NCBI GenBank assembly: GCA_025358055.1
Contig: JANYKV010000111.1
Location: 1-41,473, forward strand
Source of the DNA: Gemmatimonadota bacterium
GTDB taxonomy: Bacteria; Gemmatimonadota; Gemmatimonadetes; Gemmatimonadales; GWC2-71-9
Length of the DNA: 41,473 bases
Direction of reading: 5' to 3'
Shown here: piece by piece, positions 30,759 through 39,994 of the stretch
Layout: each line of letters starts with the position of its first letter
How positions within the stretch are numbered: the first letter of the stretch is position 1
The notes under the pieces: model-generated
Told to the model about the DNA's origin: nothing
The model's input: only the letters and a program-made list of their open reading frames with translations
Database searches by the model: none
Program-made: the position numbers and the translations under genes

Positions 30759-31816
30759 CCGGGCTTCTTGATCGGAACCCGCGGCACCCGCATCTGGAGG
30801 AACCGAACGCCCTCCTTGAATTGCTCAACGACAAGGGCGCTCGAGTCGCCCAGCGCCATCACGTGACCGTTCCCCGGGAGAACGACGACGTGGTCGAGAT
30901 CCCCGGTTCGAGTAATGACTTGATAGCGGCGTACGCTGTCCATCAACACCCGGCTTTTTTCCAACCACACCAGGCCATCCGGCGAATGGTGCCCGCTCTC
31001 AAAGGCGGGTTTGATCAAGGCAAACGGAAGATCCTCGGCGGTCATCCGAAGATCTTCGGGGAATTGGCGAATGAACACCTCGCGATCCCCCGGGGTCACC
31101 TCCAGAACCGGATCCGGCAATGCGGGCCCGAAGGAATGTTGTCCCCGGGGGTCGATCCACTCAACCAGGTTTTGATACACGCGTGAAATCCATAGAGTTC
31201 CATTCGATAGCACACCCCAAAAATCGTTCCCACTAAACACCCGACGCTCGAACCGCCGAGTGTTGTTGCGGGCCACCTCGGCGAGATCAAGGGGCGCGAG
31301 CCGAGCGATGGTATCAAACCGAGTCAGATCCGGACTGGCCCGGATGATGGCGGCGGAATCCTTGTTGCCCCCGCCATCCCTGCCCGGGCTGGGAGACGTC
31401 TCGAAGTAGTATTGTCCCGCGGCGTCTCGGGCCCGGGGCATGACCCCATTGGTCGCCGCAGGCACGGGAAGAGCATTCACCAGTTTGCCACCACTCCACC
31501 GAGTGAGCCGCCGCAGGCCCCAATCCAGCACGTAGATGGTGTCACCCGCCGCAAAGACATGGAACGGGTGTTGGAGCGCTTTGGCATCACCGAGGCGGGT
31601 GACCGACCGTTTTTCAAAATCGGCGACGACAACCGCATTGAATTCAGGCGAAACCAGCGCCCACCGGCCACCACCCAGCCACGTTGCCTCCACGATGCTG
31701 GCAAACTTGGCGGTGAGCGTATCAGGCGTTTCGGCAAACGTTACCTGCGGTGCCTCCTCCAGCCGCTTTCGGTTACACCCGGCCGTCAACAGCAGGAGAA
31801 GGAGGAGGGATCTCAC
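30749..31816 (-). CDS. Lipoprotein with predicted six-bladed beta-propeller
   Basis: A 355-residue lipoprotein with signal MRSLLLLLLLTAGC (Cys14). The body is a run of four-stranded sheets with patterns such as GDTIYVLDWGLRRLTRWSGG and SNGTLWISRVYQNLVEWIDP, like the 6-bladed propeller (NHL/6PP) lipoproteins common in Gemmatimonadota. The start is GTG at 31816, overlapping the stop of the large BNR-repeat gene as GTGA, so the two are coupled. Function is unknown; a sensing or binding role at the outer envelope is possible. Confidence 0.78.
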   Translation of the reverse strand: MRSLLLLLLLTAGCNRKRLEEAPQVTFAETPDTLTAKFASIVEATWLGGGRWALVSPEFNAVVVADFEKRSVTRLGDAKALQHPFHVFAAGDTIYVLDWGLRRLTRWSGGKLVNALPVPAATNGVMPRARDAAGQYYFETSPSPGRDGGGNKDSAAIIRASPDLTRFDTIARLAPLDLAEVARNNTRRFERRVFSGNDFWGVLSNGTLWISRVYQNLVEWIDPRGQHSFGPALPDPVLEVTPGDREVFIRQFPEDLRMTAEDLPFALIKPAFESGHHSPDGLVWLEKSRVLMDSVRRYQVITRTGDLDHVVVLPGNGHVMALGDSSALVVEQFKEGVRFLQMRVPRVPIKKPGQS

Positions 31817-34800
31817 TTCATGATCTCCACCGCCGACGGCGTGATGGTGCTCAGGTTGGTCCGAGCGAGTTCCGTATTGACCGGAGGAAGCAGGGTGCTG
31901 ATCGTGGTCTTGAGCCGGCCCAATTGTTCGTCGAGCGCCACGGAGAGAAGTCGGAACACCTCGATGGTCTGGACGGTGGGCCGTCCATCCGAAAACCCGG
32001 CCACGAACGTGAGCGCCGCAATCTTGTTATTCAGTTTGATTGGATAGTTGAGCGGATCCTGCCCGCTCTGATTCTTCACCTGGTAAATTTCCGATTCGAC
32101 CTGGCTCAGAGCGCTGACCAGCTGGCCGGTCATCCGCTCCAGCGCGGGCCGGCTCGCCGCGGGGGTCCGAGCGAGCCGCTCGGTGACTTGCGCCTTGATA
32201 TTCCGGATGGTACGCACCGCGTTGTTTGCCTCGCCCACTTTCTCCCGGACCTTCATCACGAAGGCGAACTGCTCTTCCAGGTCGGCTTGGGTAGCGTTCT
32301 GGCGCGGGTCTTTCTTGAGGACCAGGGATTGGGACTCCGACTTGTCACCTACCGAAAGCCGAACCGAGTAGGTGCCCGGTGGCGCCGTCGGCCCGTTGAC
32401 CGCTGCGGCCCAGAAGATCATACCGTCGAACGCCACGGCATCCGGATAGCTCAGATCCCAGGTGAACGAGTTGAGGCCAGCCTTGTTGGGCACGGTTGGC
32501 TCCGGGCGATGCCGGTATCCTTCAAATTCTTGGTCGTCTTCGCCACCGTGACGCGGCACGCTGGGAGGCAGGACTCCGAGGCTCCAGAGTGAGTCGAGGC
32601 GCGCGCTCTCTTTGGCCACCGTGTGGAGGCTATCGCCGAGCGTGATCGAATCGCTCTCGCTGGTGAACGCCCGGATGAGTTGGCCCTTGGCGTCCAAAAA
32701 CTCCAGCTTCACCTTCTGTCCGCCCGTCTTGAGCCAATAGTGAACCCCCGCGCCGAACGTCCGGTAAGCCTGCCGAGGCTGAAAGAGGTGGATGTCTTTC
32801 GCCAGCTTGTCCTGCGCCATTTGCCGCAAGACACTCAGATCGTCCAGTATCCAAAAAGAGCGTCCATGAGTCGCGGCGATGAGATCGCCCTCTTTGACGG
32901 CCAAGTCATGGACCGGAACCGGCGGTAAATTGCGCTGCAACCGCTGCCAATTGGCGCCGTCATCGAAGGAGACCCACACGCCGCGCTCGGTGCCGGCGTA
33001 AAGGAGGCCGGGGCGGACCGGGTCTTCCCGGACAGCGCGGGCAAATTCTCCACGGTTGATCCCATGTACGATCTTCGTCCATGTCTTCCCGTAGTCCGTC
33101 GTTTTGTAGATGTAGGGCGAGTTGTCGTCTAATTGGAAGCGATTGGCGGCCACGTACGCCGTACCACTCGCATGTTGACCCGCTTCGATGATCGAGATCC
33201 GGGACCATTCGGGCAGATCGGCTGGAGTGACGTTGGCCCATGACCCCCCACCGTTCTGGGTGACATGGATGAGCCCGTCGTCCGACCCCGCCCAGATGAC
33301 CCCTTTCTCCTTGGGCGACTCGGCCAGCGCGAACACGGTGGCGTAGTACTCCACGCTGGTTTGGTCCTTGGTGATCGGTCCACCGGACGGCCCGAGTGTT
33401 TTGGGATCGTGGCGGGTCAGATCCGGACTGATAGCCGCGAAACTCGACCCGTCGTCCGTCGATTTGAAGACCACGTTGGCGCCTACGTACAGCGTGTTAG
33501 GATCGTGGGGCGAAAGCAGAATCGGGAAGGTCCACTGAAACCGATACTTGAGATCACCCGCCGAATGGCCCATGGGATTGTCGGGCCACGGATTGATGTC
33601 TCGAGAGAATCCCGTCCGCGTGTCTTTCCGAGTCAAGTAGCCACCGTAGCTACCGGCGTAGACGATGTTCGGATCGTCCGGGCGAACCTGGATATAGCCT
33701 GACTCGCCACCGCCGACATCGTACCAAGGTTGGGTACTGCTACCGAAGTCGGGCTGGCTCCCGCCGCAGAGTGTGCTGTTGTCTTGTTGCGCCCCGCAAA
33801 TTCGGTACGGGAAGTGATTGGTTGTTGTGACATGGTAGAACTGGGCCGTCGCAAACTCCTGCCGGGTCCAGGTTCGCCCCGCGTTGGTGGATACCACCGC
33901 CCCGCCATCGTCACCGACCACCATGCGCTGGGGATCATTCGGGGCGATCCAGAAATCGTGATGGTCCCCGTGCTGAGTTTGAATCGACCGGAACGTCTTT
34001 CCACCGTCGGTGGAGCGATGGAAACTCACGTTCACGACATAGACCGTGTTGGTATCCTTCGGGTCGGCGAAGATCTTCGTGTAATACCAGGCTCGTTGTC
34101 GTAGTTTCCGCTCCGCGTTGGTGCGGGTCCAGGTCGCACCCCCGTCACCGGAGCGGAACACCCCTCCGCTGTCGTTTTCGATGATGGCCCACACGACGCT
34201 GGGCTTGGCAAGGGAGACGGAGAGACCGACGTTACCGATGAGTCCGCCAGGAAGCCCCGGATTGCGGGTGATCTCCTTCCAGGTTTCGCCTCCGTCCGTC
34301 GATTTGAAAATGCCGCTGCCTGGCCCACCGCTCACCAACTGCCATGGTTTGCGGGACACCTGCCACATCGCGGCGTACATGATATCCGGGTTCGACGGAT
34401 CCATCACGAGATCTACCGCACCGGTCGAATCATTGCGGAACAGCACTTTCCGCCAGTGCTTTCCACCATCGGTGGACTTAAACACGCCACGGTCGGGATT
34501 GGGTCCCCAGATGTGTCCGAGTGCAGCGACGAAGACGACGTCGGGATTCTTGGGATGGACTCGAACCCGGGCGATCTGCCGGGTCTCCACCAGACCGATG
34601 TAGCTCCACGTTTTGCCCCCGTCGCCGGTCCTGTAGACCCCGTCGCCGTTGGAAACATTGCCCCGGACCGGCCACTCACCCGTGCCGGCATAGACCACGT
34701 CTGGGTCGGACTCGCTGACTCCGATCGCACCGATGGTCCCGCCGAAGTACTTGTCGCTCACGGGGAACCATCGGCCACCTCCATCGGTGGTTTTGAAGAC

Positions 34801-35010
34801 CCCGCCTCCGGTGGTCCCCATCCAATACTCCTGGGGCCGGGCGGAGCTGCCCGCCACGGCTGCGGATCGCCCGCCCCGCGCTGGTCCAACATTGCGCCAG
34901 GTCAGGGAGTTGAAGGCGGTGCTATCGATGCTCGGGGCCCCTTGGGCGGCGAGGCTAGCTGGGCCAAAAGCCAAGAGGAGGCAAAAGGCAGCGATGGTGG
35001 TGTTCTTCAC
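31813..35010 (-). CDS. Large exported BNR/VPS10-sortilin-like repeat protein
   Basis: About 1065 residues with a signal peptide from a GTG at 35010 (VKNTTIAAFCLLLAFGPASLAAQ); ATG 35058 is an alternative. From residue 40 on it is a beta-propeller array with about eleven Asp-box/BNR repeats, such as FKTTDGGGRW, YRTGDGGKTW, FKSTDGGKHW, FRSGDGGATW and YKTTDYGKTW, as in sialidases and sortilin/VPS10 proteins. No sialidase catalytic set is apparent. The last 250 residues are a different region with a FlgD/Ig-like strand block (GTYSVRLSVGDKSESQSL) and a helical segment. Such proteins are commonly secreted by Gemmatimonadota and Bacteroidota relatives; a role in polymer degradation or binding is likely but unproven. 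Confidence 0.88.
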   Translation of the reverse strand: MKNTTIAAFCLLLAFGPASLAAQGAPSIDSTAFNSLTWRNVGPARGGRSAAVAGSSARPQEYWMGTTGGGVFKTTDGGGRWFPVSDKYFGGTIGAIGVSESDPDVVYAGTGEWPVRGNVSNGDGVYRTGDGGKTWSYIGLVETRQIARVRVHPKNPDVVFVAALGHIWGPNPDRGVFKSTDGGKHWRKVLFRNDSTGAVDLVMDPSNPDIMYAAMWQVSRKPWQLVSGGPGSGIFKSTDGGETWKEITRNPGLPGGLIGNVGLSVSLAKPSVVWAIIENDSGGVFRSGDGGATWTRTNAERKLRQRAWYYTKIFADPKDTNTVYVVNVSFHRSTDGGKTFRSIQTQHGDHHDFWIAPNDPQRMVVGDDGGAVVSTNAGRTWTRQEFATAQFYHVTTTNHFPYRICGAQQDNSTLCGGSQPDFGSSTQPWYDVGGGESGYIQVRPDDPNIVYAGSYGGYLTRKDTRTGFSRDINPWPDNPMGHSAGDLKYRFQWTFPILLSPHDPNTLYVGANVVFKSTDDGSSFAAISPDLTRHDPKTLGPSGGPITKDQTSVEYYATVFALAESPKEKGVIWAGSDDGLIHVTQNGGGSWANVTPADLPEWSRISIIEAGQHASGTAYVAANRFQLDDNSPYIYKTTDYGKTWTKIVHGINRGEFARAVREDPVRPGLLYAGTERGVWVSFDDGANWQRLQRNLPPVPVHDLAVKEGDLIAATHGRSFWILDDLSVLRQMAQDKLAKDIHLFQPRQAYRTFGAGVHYWLKTGGQKVKLEFLDAKGQLIRAFTSESDSITLGDSLHTVAKESARLDSLWSLGVLPPSVPRHGGEDDQEFEGYRHRPEPTVPNKAGLNSFTWDLSYPDAVAFDGMIFWAAAVNGPTAPPGTYSVRLSVGDKSESQSLVLKKDPRQNATQADLEEQFAFVMKVREKVGEANNAVRTIRNIKAQVTERLARTPAASRPALERMTGQLVSALSQVESEIYQVKNQSGQDPLNYPIKLNNKIAALTFVAGFSDGRPTVQTIEVFRLLSVALDEQLGRLKTTISTLLPPVNTELARTNLSTITPSAVEIMK

Positions 35011-35164
35011 ATAGCGCTCGTCGGGTGAGTGAAAGACCAAAGCGAAGGAGAACATCATGTTGCGACCGCCAAGGGAGGAATGCAAGGGGTAGCGAACCCA
35101 GGAGCCTTGCCGATCGGCCCGGAGCCCCTGATCATTGGGCCAACCACTCCAAAGACTCAAGGCC

Positions 35165-35458
35165 ATGGCCGAATCCGACGACGAGATCTGGGCCCGCATC
35201 ACGCGCTGCCTGGCAGGAGAACCGGAACCGGGCGACGAGGAGGCCATGAAGCAGTGGGCCGCGGCGTCTCCAAAAAACCGAACCGCCTTGGAGCGGCTCC
35301 GGCAAAGTTGGCATCACGCCGAGACGATGGAACGGACCCGGGAGCTCGACCTGGGGCCTCGAGGCCGGAGTCCGATGTTCCTAATCCGGCTGGTGACGAT
35401 GGCGGCGTTGTTTTTGGTTTTCGCATTGATGTGGAAATGGATTTTGAAAAAACCATAG
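35165..35458 (+). CDS. Orphan FecR-N-like small membrane protein
   Basis: A 97-residue protein starting MAESDDEIWARITRCLAGEP. Residues 8-50 fit the N-terminal helical domain of FecR/anti-sigma regulators (acidic start, then EEAMKQWAAASPKNRTALER, matching the W-x-A-x-x-P-x-x-x-x-x-L pattern that binds ECF sigma factors). The C-terminus is one transmembrane helix (FLIRLVTMAALFLVFALMWK) with nothing after it, so the periplasmic FecR domain is absent. No sigma factor is adjacent. The ATG at 35165 is used; ATG 35135 in the same frame is less likely. It may be a minimal membrane anti-sigma factor. Confidence 0.65.
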   Translation: MAESDDEIWARITRCLAGEPEPGDEEAMKQWAAASPKNRTALERLRQSWHHAETMERTRELDLGPRGRSPMFLIRLVTMAALFLVFALMWKWILKKP

Positions 35459-35468
35459 TCCCAGCGCT

Positions 35469-36470
35469 TTAGAGTTTGCGCAGTCTCACGCGCTCCACTC
35501 GATGATCCTTCCCTTTCTCTAAGATTAAATGGGCCCGCTCCCGAGTCGGGAGAATATTCTCGCGGAGGTTCCGCCCGTTGATATCGCGCCAGACCTCAGC
35601 CGCAAACTCCAGCGCCTCAGTCTCCGACAGGGCCGCGTAACGATGGAAGTATGAGTTCGGATCGGTGAATACCGTTTCACGCAGCCGGCGGAATCGCTGG
35701 AAGAACCACTCCTTGACATCCGCTTCGGCCGCTTCGACGTAGATCGAAAAATCAAAATAGTCGCTGACGAACATACGCGAAGGCCGGCTCGGGTCGGGAT
35801 CCCCGGTTTGGAGGACGTTGAGCCCTTCGACGATGACGATGTCGGGCTGCCGAACCAACTCGTACTCCCCGGGCACAATATCGTAACTTTGATGCGAGTA
35901 GACCGGTGCGGCCGCTTCGGGGTCGCCCGCCTTCACCCGGGCCAGAAACCGCACCAAACCGAGCTGATCGTAACTCTCCGGAAACCCCTTTCTGCGCAAC
36001 AGCCCTCGCTCCTCCAACACCCGATTGGGCAGGAGAAACCCGTCGGTCGTGATGAGATCAACCTTGGGATGATTGGGCCAGCGGGCCAACAGCGTTTGAA
36101 GAATTCGCGCCGTGGTGCTCTTCCCTACCGCGACGCTCCCGGCGATTCCGATCACATACGGCACCTTTTTGGCCGAGGCTCCGAGGAAAGCGGTCGAACC
36201 TGCGTGAAGCCCTTGGGTCGCCACAACATAAAGGTTCAGGAGCCGAGAAAGCGGAAGATAGATCTCCGCGACCTCGGCCAGAGAAATGCGTTCATTGATG
36301 CCTCGGAGGGCGGAAAGCTCCTCCTCCGACAGCGGCAAGGGTGTGGACGCCCGCAGCCGCCCCCATTCCTCATGAGTAAACGAGAGGAAGCGGGACAGAT
36401 CGCGATCATCGTCCCCGAACGGCTGCCTCGGGGCTGGACCGCTCTGGGATGGTTCGCCAGTCACATGCAT
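35469..36470 (-). CDS. coaA: Pantothenate kinase, type I
   Basis: A 333-residue CoaA, which phosphorylates pantothenate, the first step of coenzyme A synthesis. The P-loop is GSVAVGKST (111-119). Family motifs follow: [48 protein letters not shown] and [13 protein letters not shown]. The C-terminus ([11 protein letters not shown]) is typical. It starts at ATG 36470, divergent from the amidohydrolase, and converges on the small FecR-like gene with 10 nt between stops. Confidence 0.96.
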   Translation of the reverse strand: MHVTGEPSQSGPAPRQPFGDDDRDLSRFLSFTHEEWGRLRASTPLPLSEEELSALRGINERISLAEVAEIYLPLSRLLNLYVVATQGLHAGSTAFLGASAKKVPYVIGIAGSVAVGKSTTARILQTLLARWPNHPKVDLITTDGFLLPNRVLEERGLLRRKGFPESYDQLGLVRFLARVKAGDPEAAAPVYSHQSYDIVPGEYELVRQPDIVIVEGLNVLQTGDPDPSRPSRMFVSDYFDFSIYVEAAEADVKEWFFQRFRRLRETVFTDPNSYFHRYAALSETEALEFAAEVWRDINGRNLRENILPTRERAHLILEKGKDHRVERVRLRKL

Positions 36471-36589
36471 GCTTCAAATGTAGCCGGGGACGTACGCGGC
36501 ACGCGTCATAGCGCAGTACCGCATCGAACGGCCTCACCTCTCCGCTCTCCACCAGGCCTACGCTGGCGCGGGGGAGGGTTTCCGGTAAA

Positions 36590-36618
36590 TTCGGACGGAC
36601 CTGCAATTTGCATACAAT
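36590..36618 (+). promoter_or_regulatory. Candidate sigma-70-type promoter for the amidohydrolase gene
   Basis: TTCGGA (36590-36595), 17 nt, then TACAAT (36613-36618), a 5/6 match to the -10 box. It lies 25 nt before the GTG start at 36644, which leaves a short leader containing GGAGA. Confidence 0.4.
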
Positions 36619-36643
36619 TCCCTTCGTTTCCCGGAGATCGTCC

Positions 36644-38128
36644 GTGCGAACGCTTCATCTCGGATTTCTGCTCAGCTTGGTCTTTTTTGGTCACCCGGCA
36701 CGCGTCACCCCCCAAACTTCGCCATCGTACGACATCGTCCTGCGCAACGGCCGGGTCATGGACCCGGAATCCGGGCTCAATGCGATTCGCTTCGTTGGGA
36801 TTCGGAATGGGAAGGTCGCCGCGATCTCGACGCAGGCCCTCAAAGGCCGAGACGTCATCGATGCAACGGGGCTGGTGGTGGCTCCCGGCTTCATCGATCT
36901 CCACGCTCACGGGCAGGACATGGATGACAACAAGTGGCAAGCCCAGGACGGCGTCACGACGGCCCTCGAGATGGAAGGAGGCGCCTATCCGATCGCAGGC
37001 TGGTACGCGTCTCGGGAAGGAAAGGCGTTCATCAACTACGGCGCCACCGTGAGCCATATCGGAGCGCGCATCGCCGTGGTGACCGGCGCCAAGACGCTCG
37101 AAGAGGTCATCGCGAATCGTCGCTCCACTGAGTCGCCGACCCCGGACTGGGCTCACAGGAAATTGAGCGCGGACCAGTTGACCCAGCTGGAAGCCGACCT
37201 CCGCCAGGGATTGGATGAGGGTGGCCTTGGCCTTGGGTTGGGGATCAACTACACGCCGGCCGCTACTCGGGAAGAGATTTTCCGGGTGTTTCGCATCGCG
37301 GCGGAGCGGAACGTTGTGGTTCACGTTCACGTCCGCGGGGCCGGACTCGACGAAACAGCCGGGAGTATCCCCGCCGTGCAGGAGATGTTGGCCGACGCGG
37401 CAGCGAGCGGTGCCTCGCTTCACATCGTCCACTTGGGCAGCAGCGGTCTGAGCCAGGGCCCCCTGCTCGCCGAGATGCTGGAAGGAGCGCGGAAGCGGGG
37501 ACTGGACGTCTCCACCGAGGTGTACCCATATACCGCGGGGTCGACGCTGCTCCAATCTGCCATCTTCGACCCCGGTTGGCAGGAGCGGATCGGGATCGGA
37601 TACGGCGACCTGCAATGGCCGGCCACCAACGAGCGCCTGACGGAGGAATCGTTCGCTCGCTATCGGAAGGAGGGCGGCTGGGTCATCATCCACATGATCC
37701 CGGAGCGAACGGTGGCTTTCCTCGTGGCTCGTCCCGGCGTGATGATCGCAAGCGATGGCGTGCCGATCGAGAAGGGACGCGGCCACCCCCGCGGGGTTGG
37801 CACCTTCGCCCGCGTACTTGGCCGTTACGTAAGGGAGAACAAGGCGCTGAGCCTCATGGAGGCACTCCGCAAGATGTCGTATCTGCCTGCGGAGCGAGTT
37901 CGCACCGCCGTACCCGCGATGGCACAGAAAGGACGGGTGCGCGTCGGAGCGGACGCCGACCTGACCCTCTTCGACCCGGAGCGGGTGATCGACCGAGCCA
38001 CGTTCGACAACCCGGCACAGGCCTCGGAGGGAATCCCCTACGTGCTGGTGGGTGGAACTTTCGTCGTGCGAGACGGCAAGCTCGTGGAGGGTGTAGCCCC
38101 GGGCCGGCCGGTCCGCCGTAATCACTAG
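36644..38128 (+). CDS. Exported amidohydrolase, D-aminoacylase-like
   Basis: A 494-residue metal-dependent hydrolase of the N-acyl-D-amino-acid deacylase type. The GTG at 36644 has GGAGA 6 nt upstream and starts a signal peptide (TLHLGFLLSLVFFGHPA). Typical pieces are YDIVLRNGRVMDPESGLN, VVAPGFIDLHAHGQD (metal His pair), VVHVHVRG (His), LHIVHLGSSG (His), MIASDGVPIEKG (Asp), and the closing RVRVGADADLTLFDPE. The Cys ligand of classical D-aminoacylases is replaced; an EMEGGAYP segment follows the HxH strand and may supply a Glu ligand. Export is unusual for the classical enzyme. Substrate unknown: N-acylated amino acids or peptide-like amides are likely. Confidence 0.88.
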   Translation: MRTLHLGFLLSLVFFGHPARVTPQTSPSYDIVLRNGRVMDPESGLNAIRFVGIRNGKVAAISTQALKGRDVIDATGLVVAPGFIDLHAHGQDMDDNKWQAQDGVTTALEMEGGAYPIAGWYASREGKAFINYGATVSHIGARIAVVTGAKTLEEVIANRRSTESPTPDWAHRKLSADQLTQLEADLRQGLDEGGLGLGLGINYTPAATREEIFRVFRIAAERNVVVHVHVRGAGLDETAGSIPAVQEMLADAAASGASLHIVHLGSSGLSQGPLLAEMLEGARKRGLDVSTEVYPYTAGSTLLQSAIFDPGWQERIGIGYGDLQWPATNERLTEESFARYRKEGGWVIIHMIPERTVAFLVARPGVMIASDGVPIEKGRGHPRGVGTFARVLGRYVRENKALSLMEALRKMSYLPAERVRTAVPAMAQKGRVRVGADADLTLFDPERVIDRATFDNPAQASEGIPYVLVGGTFVVRDGKLVEGVAPGRPVRRNH

Positions 38129-38135
38129 GGAACCC

Positions 38136-38876
38136 TCACCGGGTCCGCCGGGACAGTTCTTCGACCGCGGCGAAGAGGTCATCGAACGACCCTATCACGA
38201 ACAGCAGCTTTTGTAATCGATCGATTTCGAAATGCTGCCGCAACACGGCGTCGAGCGAAAACGGCCGACGGTCGCAGTGGGGCCCAAGCGCATGCTCCGC
38301 ATCGGCAATCGAAGAGATGAGGCCGCTCCCGTAAATCTTGGTGTGCCCGTGTTCGCGAATCAAACCGAATTCGACCGTGAACCAGAAGAAACGTGCGAGG
38401 TGCCGGATGTGGTCTTCATCGCGCGCGGACTCCGCTAGGCCTCCCACCCGAGCCAGAAAGTCCGCGAACACCGGGTCGGCGTGAAGCGGCACATGGCCGA
38501 ATACGTCGTGGAAAATGTCCGGCTCCGGCAGGTAGTCGAGCTGCTCCGTGGGCCGGATTGCAATGGTGGTGGGGAATCGGCGGAGCGCCAATTGCTCGAA
38601 GAATTCCGGCGCGGGTAGGAACCCGCCGACGGGGACAGCGGCCCAACCAGTGAGTCCGCTCAACCGTTGATTGACCCGCGCAAGATCGGGGACTCGATCT
38701 TCGCTGAGTCCGATCGCGTCTATCCCTCGCAGGAAGACCATGCTCCCAGTGCTCCGGAGTGTCTCCATCCTCCGTCGATAGAGCGTCGCCCATACGGCAT
38801 GATGCTCCGGAGTGTAAGCGGACCAATCCTGGACCGGGGTTGGTTGAATTTGGCCGGATTTGGGAGCGACGAGCAT
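38136..38876 (-). CDS. phhA: Phenylalanine 4-monooxygenase
   Basis: A 246-residue bacterial aromatic amino acid hydroxylase. It converts phenylalanine to tyrosine using a pterin cofactor and non-haem iron. The iron ligands are H123 and H128 (PDIFHDVFGHVPLHADPVFA) and E169 (FFWFTVEFGLI). The pattern TPEHHAVWATLYRRR and LPAPEFFEQLALRRFPTT is standard. It is the size of the Pseudomonas single-domain form. ATG at 38876 has GGAGGT 5 nt upstream. It converges on the amidohydrolase gene with 7 nt between stops, and a terminator for the cytochrome operon lies just upstream. Confidence 0.96.
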   Translation of the reverse strand: MLVAPKSGQIQPTPVQDWSAYTPEHHAVWATLYRRRMETLRSTGSMVFLRGIDAIGLSEDRVPDLARVNQRLSGLTGWAAVPVGGFLPAPEFFEQLALRRFPTTIAIRPTEQLDYLPEPDIFHDVFGHVPLHADPVFADFLARVGGLAESARDEDHIRHLARFFWFTVEFGLIREHGHTKIYGSGLISSIADAEHALGPHCDRRPFSLDAVLRQHFEIDRLQKLLFVIGSFDDLFAAVEELSRRTR

Positions 38877-38897
38877 GCTACACCTCCACTAGAGGAC

Positions 38898-38933
38898 AAA
38901 AAAAGAGCGGCCCGTGGATTCCACGGACCGCTC
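38898..38933 (-). terminator. Intrinsic terminator after the cytochrome c gene
   Basis: On the minus strand GAGCGG-T-CCGTGG, a 3-nt loop, CCACGG-G-CCGCTC and then seven T (plus strand A-run 38898-38904) make a 12-bp stem with one mismatch. It lies about 150 nt after the cytochrome c stop and just before phhA. No gene is seen between 38934 and 39079. Confidence 0.8.
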
Positions 38934-39079
38934 GAGGGAAGCTTGGAAATGCGTTCTTAGCGCATGCAGCTCCGCAAGGGGCCCGGGGAAAGGGTCGCGT
39001 AGCGATAATAGCGTGAACTGATATGCGATCGAATGGTCATGCTGTACGAATACATGCCCTCGGTCCCTTCGTCAAGCGA

Positions 39080-39985
39080 TCACCGTCCACCGTATGGCTT
39101 GGACGGCACGGTCTTGAGATATTCCCAAACATCATGGATTTCAGCATCGGTCATCAACGCGGTTCGCTTCCACGGCATGTACCGCGGATCCACGGGAACC
39201 CCACCGGGGCGGATTCCCTCCCGCAACGTCTTAGTGAACTCCGCCTCGCTCCACGTTCCGAGAGCCACCGGCGTAAGGTTGGACGCCGGTTTCCACTCCG
39301 GCGGCGTTCCCGGAATTTTTCCACCGGAGAGACCGATTCCGTGGCATCCGATGCATCCGCCAACGCTGGCGACGTATCGGCCGGACTCCGGAGTACCGAA
39401 CGGGGGCGATTGGGCGGGTTGTTTCCTGGTATGATCGATCATCTCGTACGGCAGCATCGGAAACTGGCCTAGGAGATAAAGAATCCGGCCGAGTGGCCGA
39501 ACGATTGTCGGGGGAAGGTCACGGTCGACTGGCGGCACTGCCCGCACATATGCAACGATCGCGGCAACGTCTTCGTCACTGAGATAGGTGTAGCCATCCG
39601 CCGGCATGAAGATGAGGGGATGATCGTCCTGACGAAGCGCATGGCGTATCGCCCGCACCATGTGGGCGTCGTCGTACCGGGAACCGACCCCGCCCTTCCC
39701 GGTCGTGAGGTTGGTCGGAGCGAGACGTCCAATGAGCGGGTCATCCAGGAACACCTGACCTCCCAAATCATCGCCGTGGCAGTCCCCGCACTTGGTGATC
39801 GCTTGGACAATGTGCTTTCCCCGGGCAAGGGCGGCGGAATCCCTCGGAAAGGCGATGGCGATCGCCGGGAGGGGATAAGTTCGACCGATGGCACGCGAGG
39901 TGACCAGGTAGATCCCGCCCAACACAACGAGCAGAAGCAGCACCAGCACAAGCACCGCCCGCCCGAGCATCCGAACCCATTTCAT
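39080..39985 (-). CDS. Membrane-anchored dihaem cytochrome c
   Basis: A 301-residue protein with an uncleaved-looking N-terminal helix (RAVLVLVLLLLVVLGGIYLV) and two c-type haem sites, CGDCH (66-70) and CIGCH (211-215), each in a cytochrome c domain. A distal Met is likely in FMPADGYTYLSDEDV and in YMPWKRTALMTDAEI. It would carry electrons on the periplasmic side of the membrane. ATG at 39985 has AAGGGG 5 nt upstream. It is 9 nt after the S9 peptidase gene on the same strand. Confidence 0.92.
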   Translation of the reverse strand: MKWVRMLGRAVLVLVLLLLVVLGGIYLVTSRAIGRTYPLPAIAIAFPRDSAALARGKHIVQAITKCGDCHGDDLGGQVFLDDPLIGRLAPTNLTTGKGGVGSRYDDAHMVRAIRHALRQDDHPLIFMPADGYTYLSDEDVAAIVAYVRAVPPVDRDLPPTIVRPLGRILYLLGQFPMLPYEMIDHTRKQPAQSPPFGTPESGRYVASVGGCIGCHGIGLSGGKIPGTPPEWKPASNLTPVALGTWSEAEFTKTLREGIRPGGVPVDPRYMPWKRTALMTDAEIHDVWEYLKTVPSKPYGGR

Positions 39986-39994
39986 ATTCGCCCC

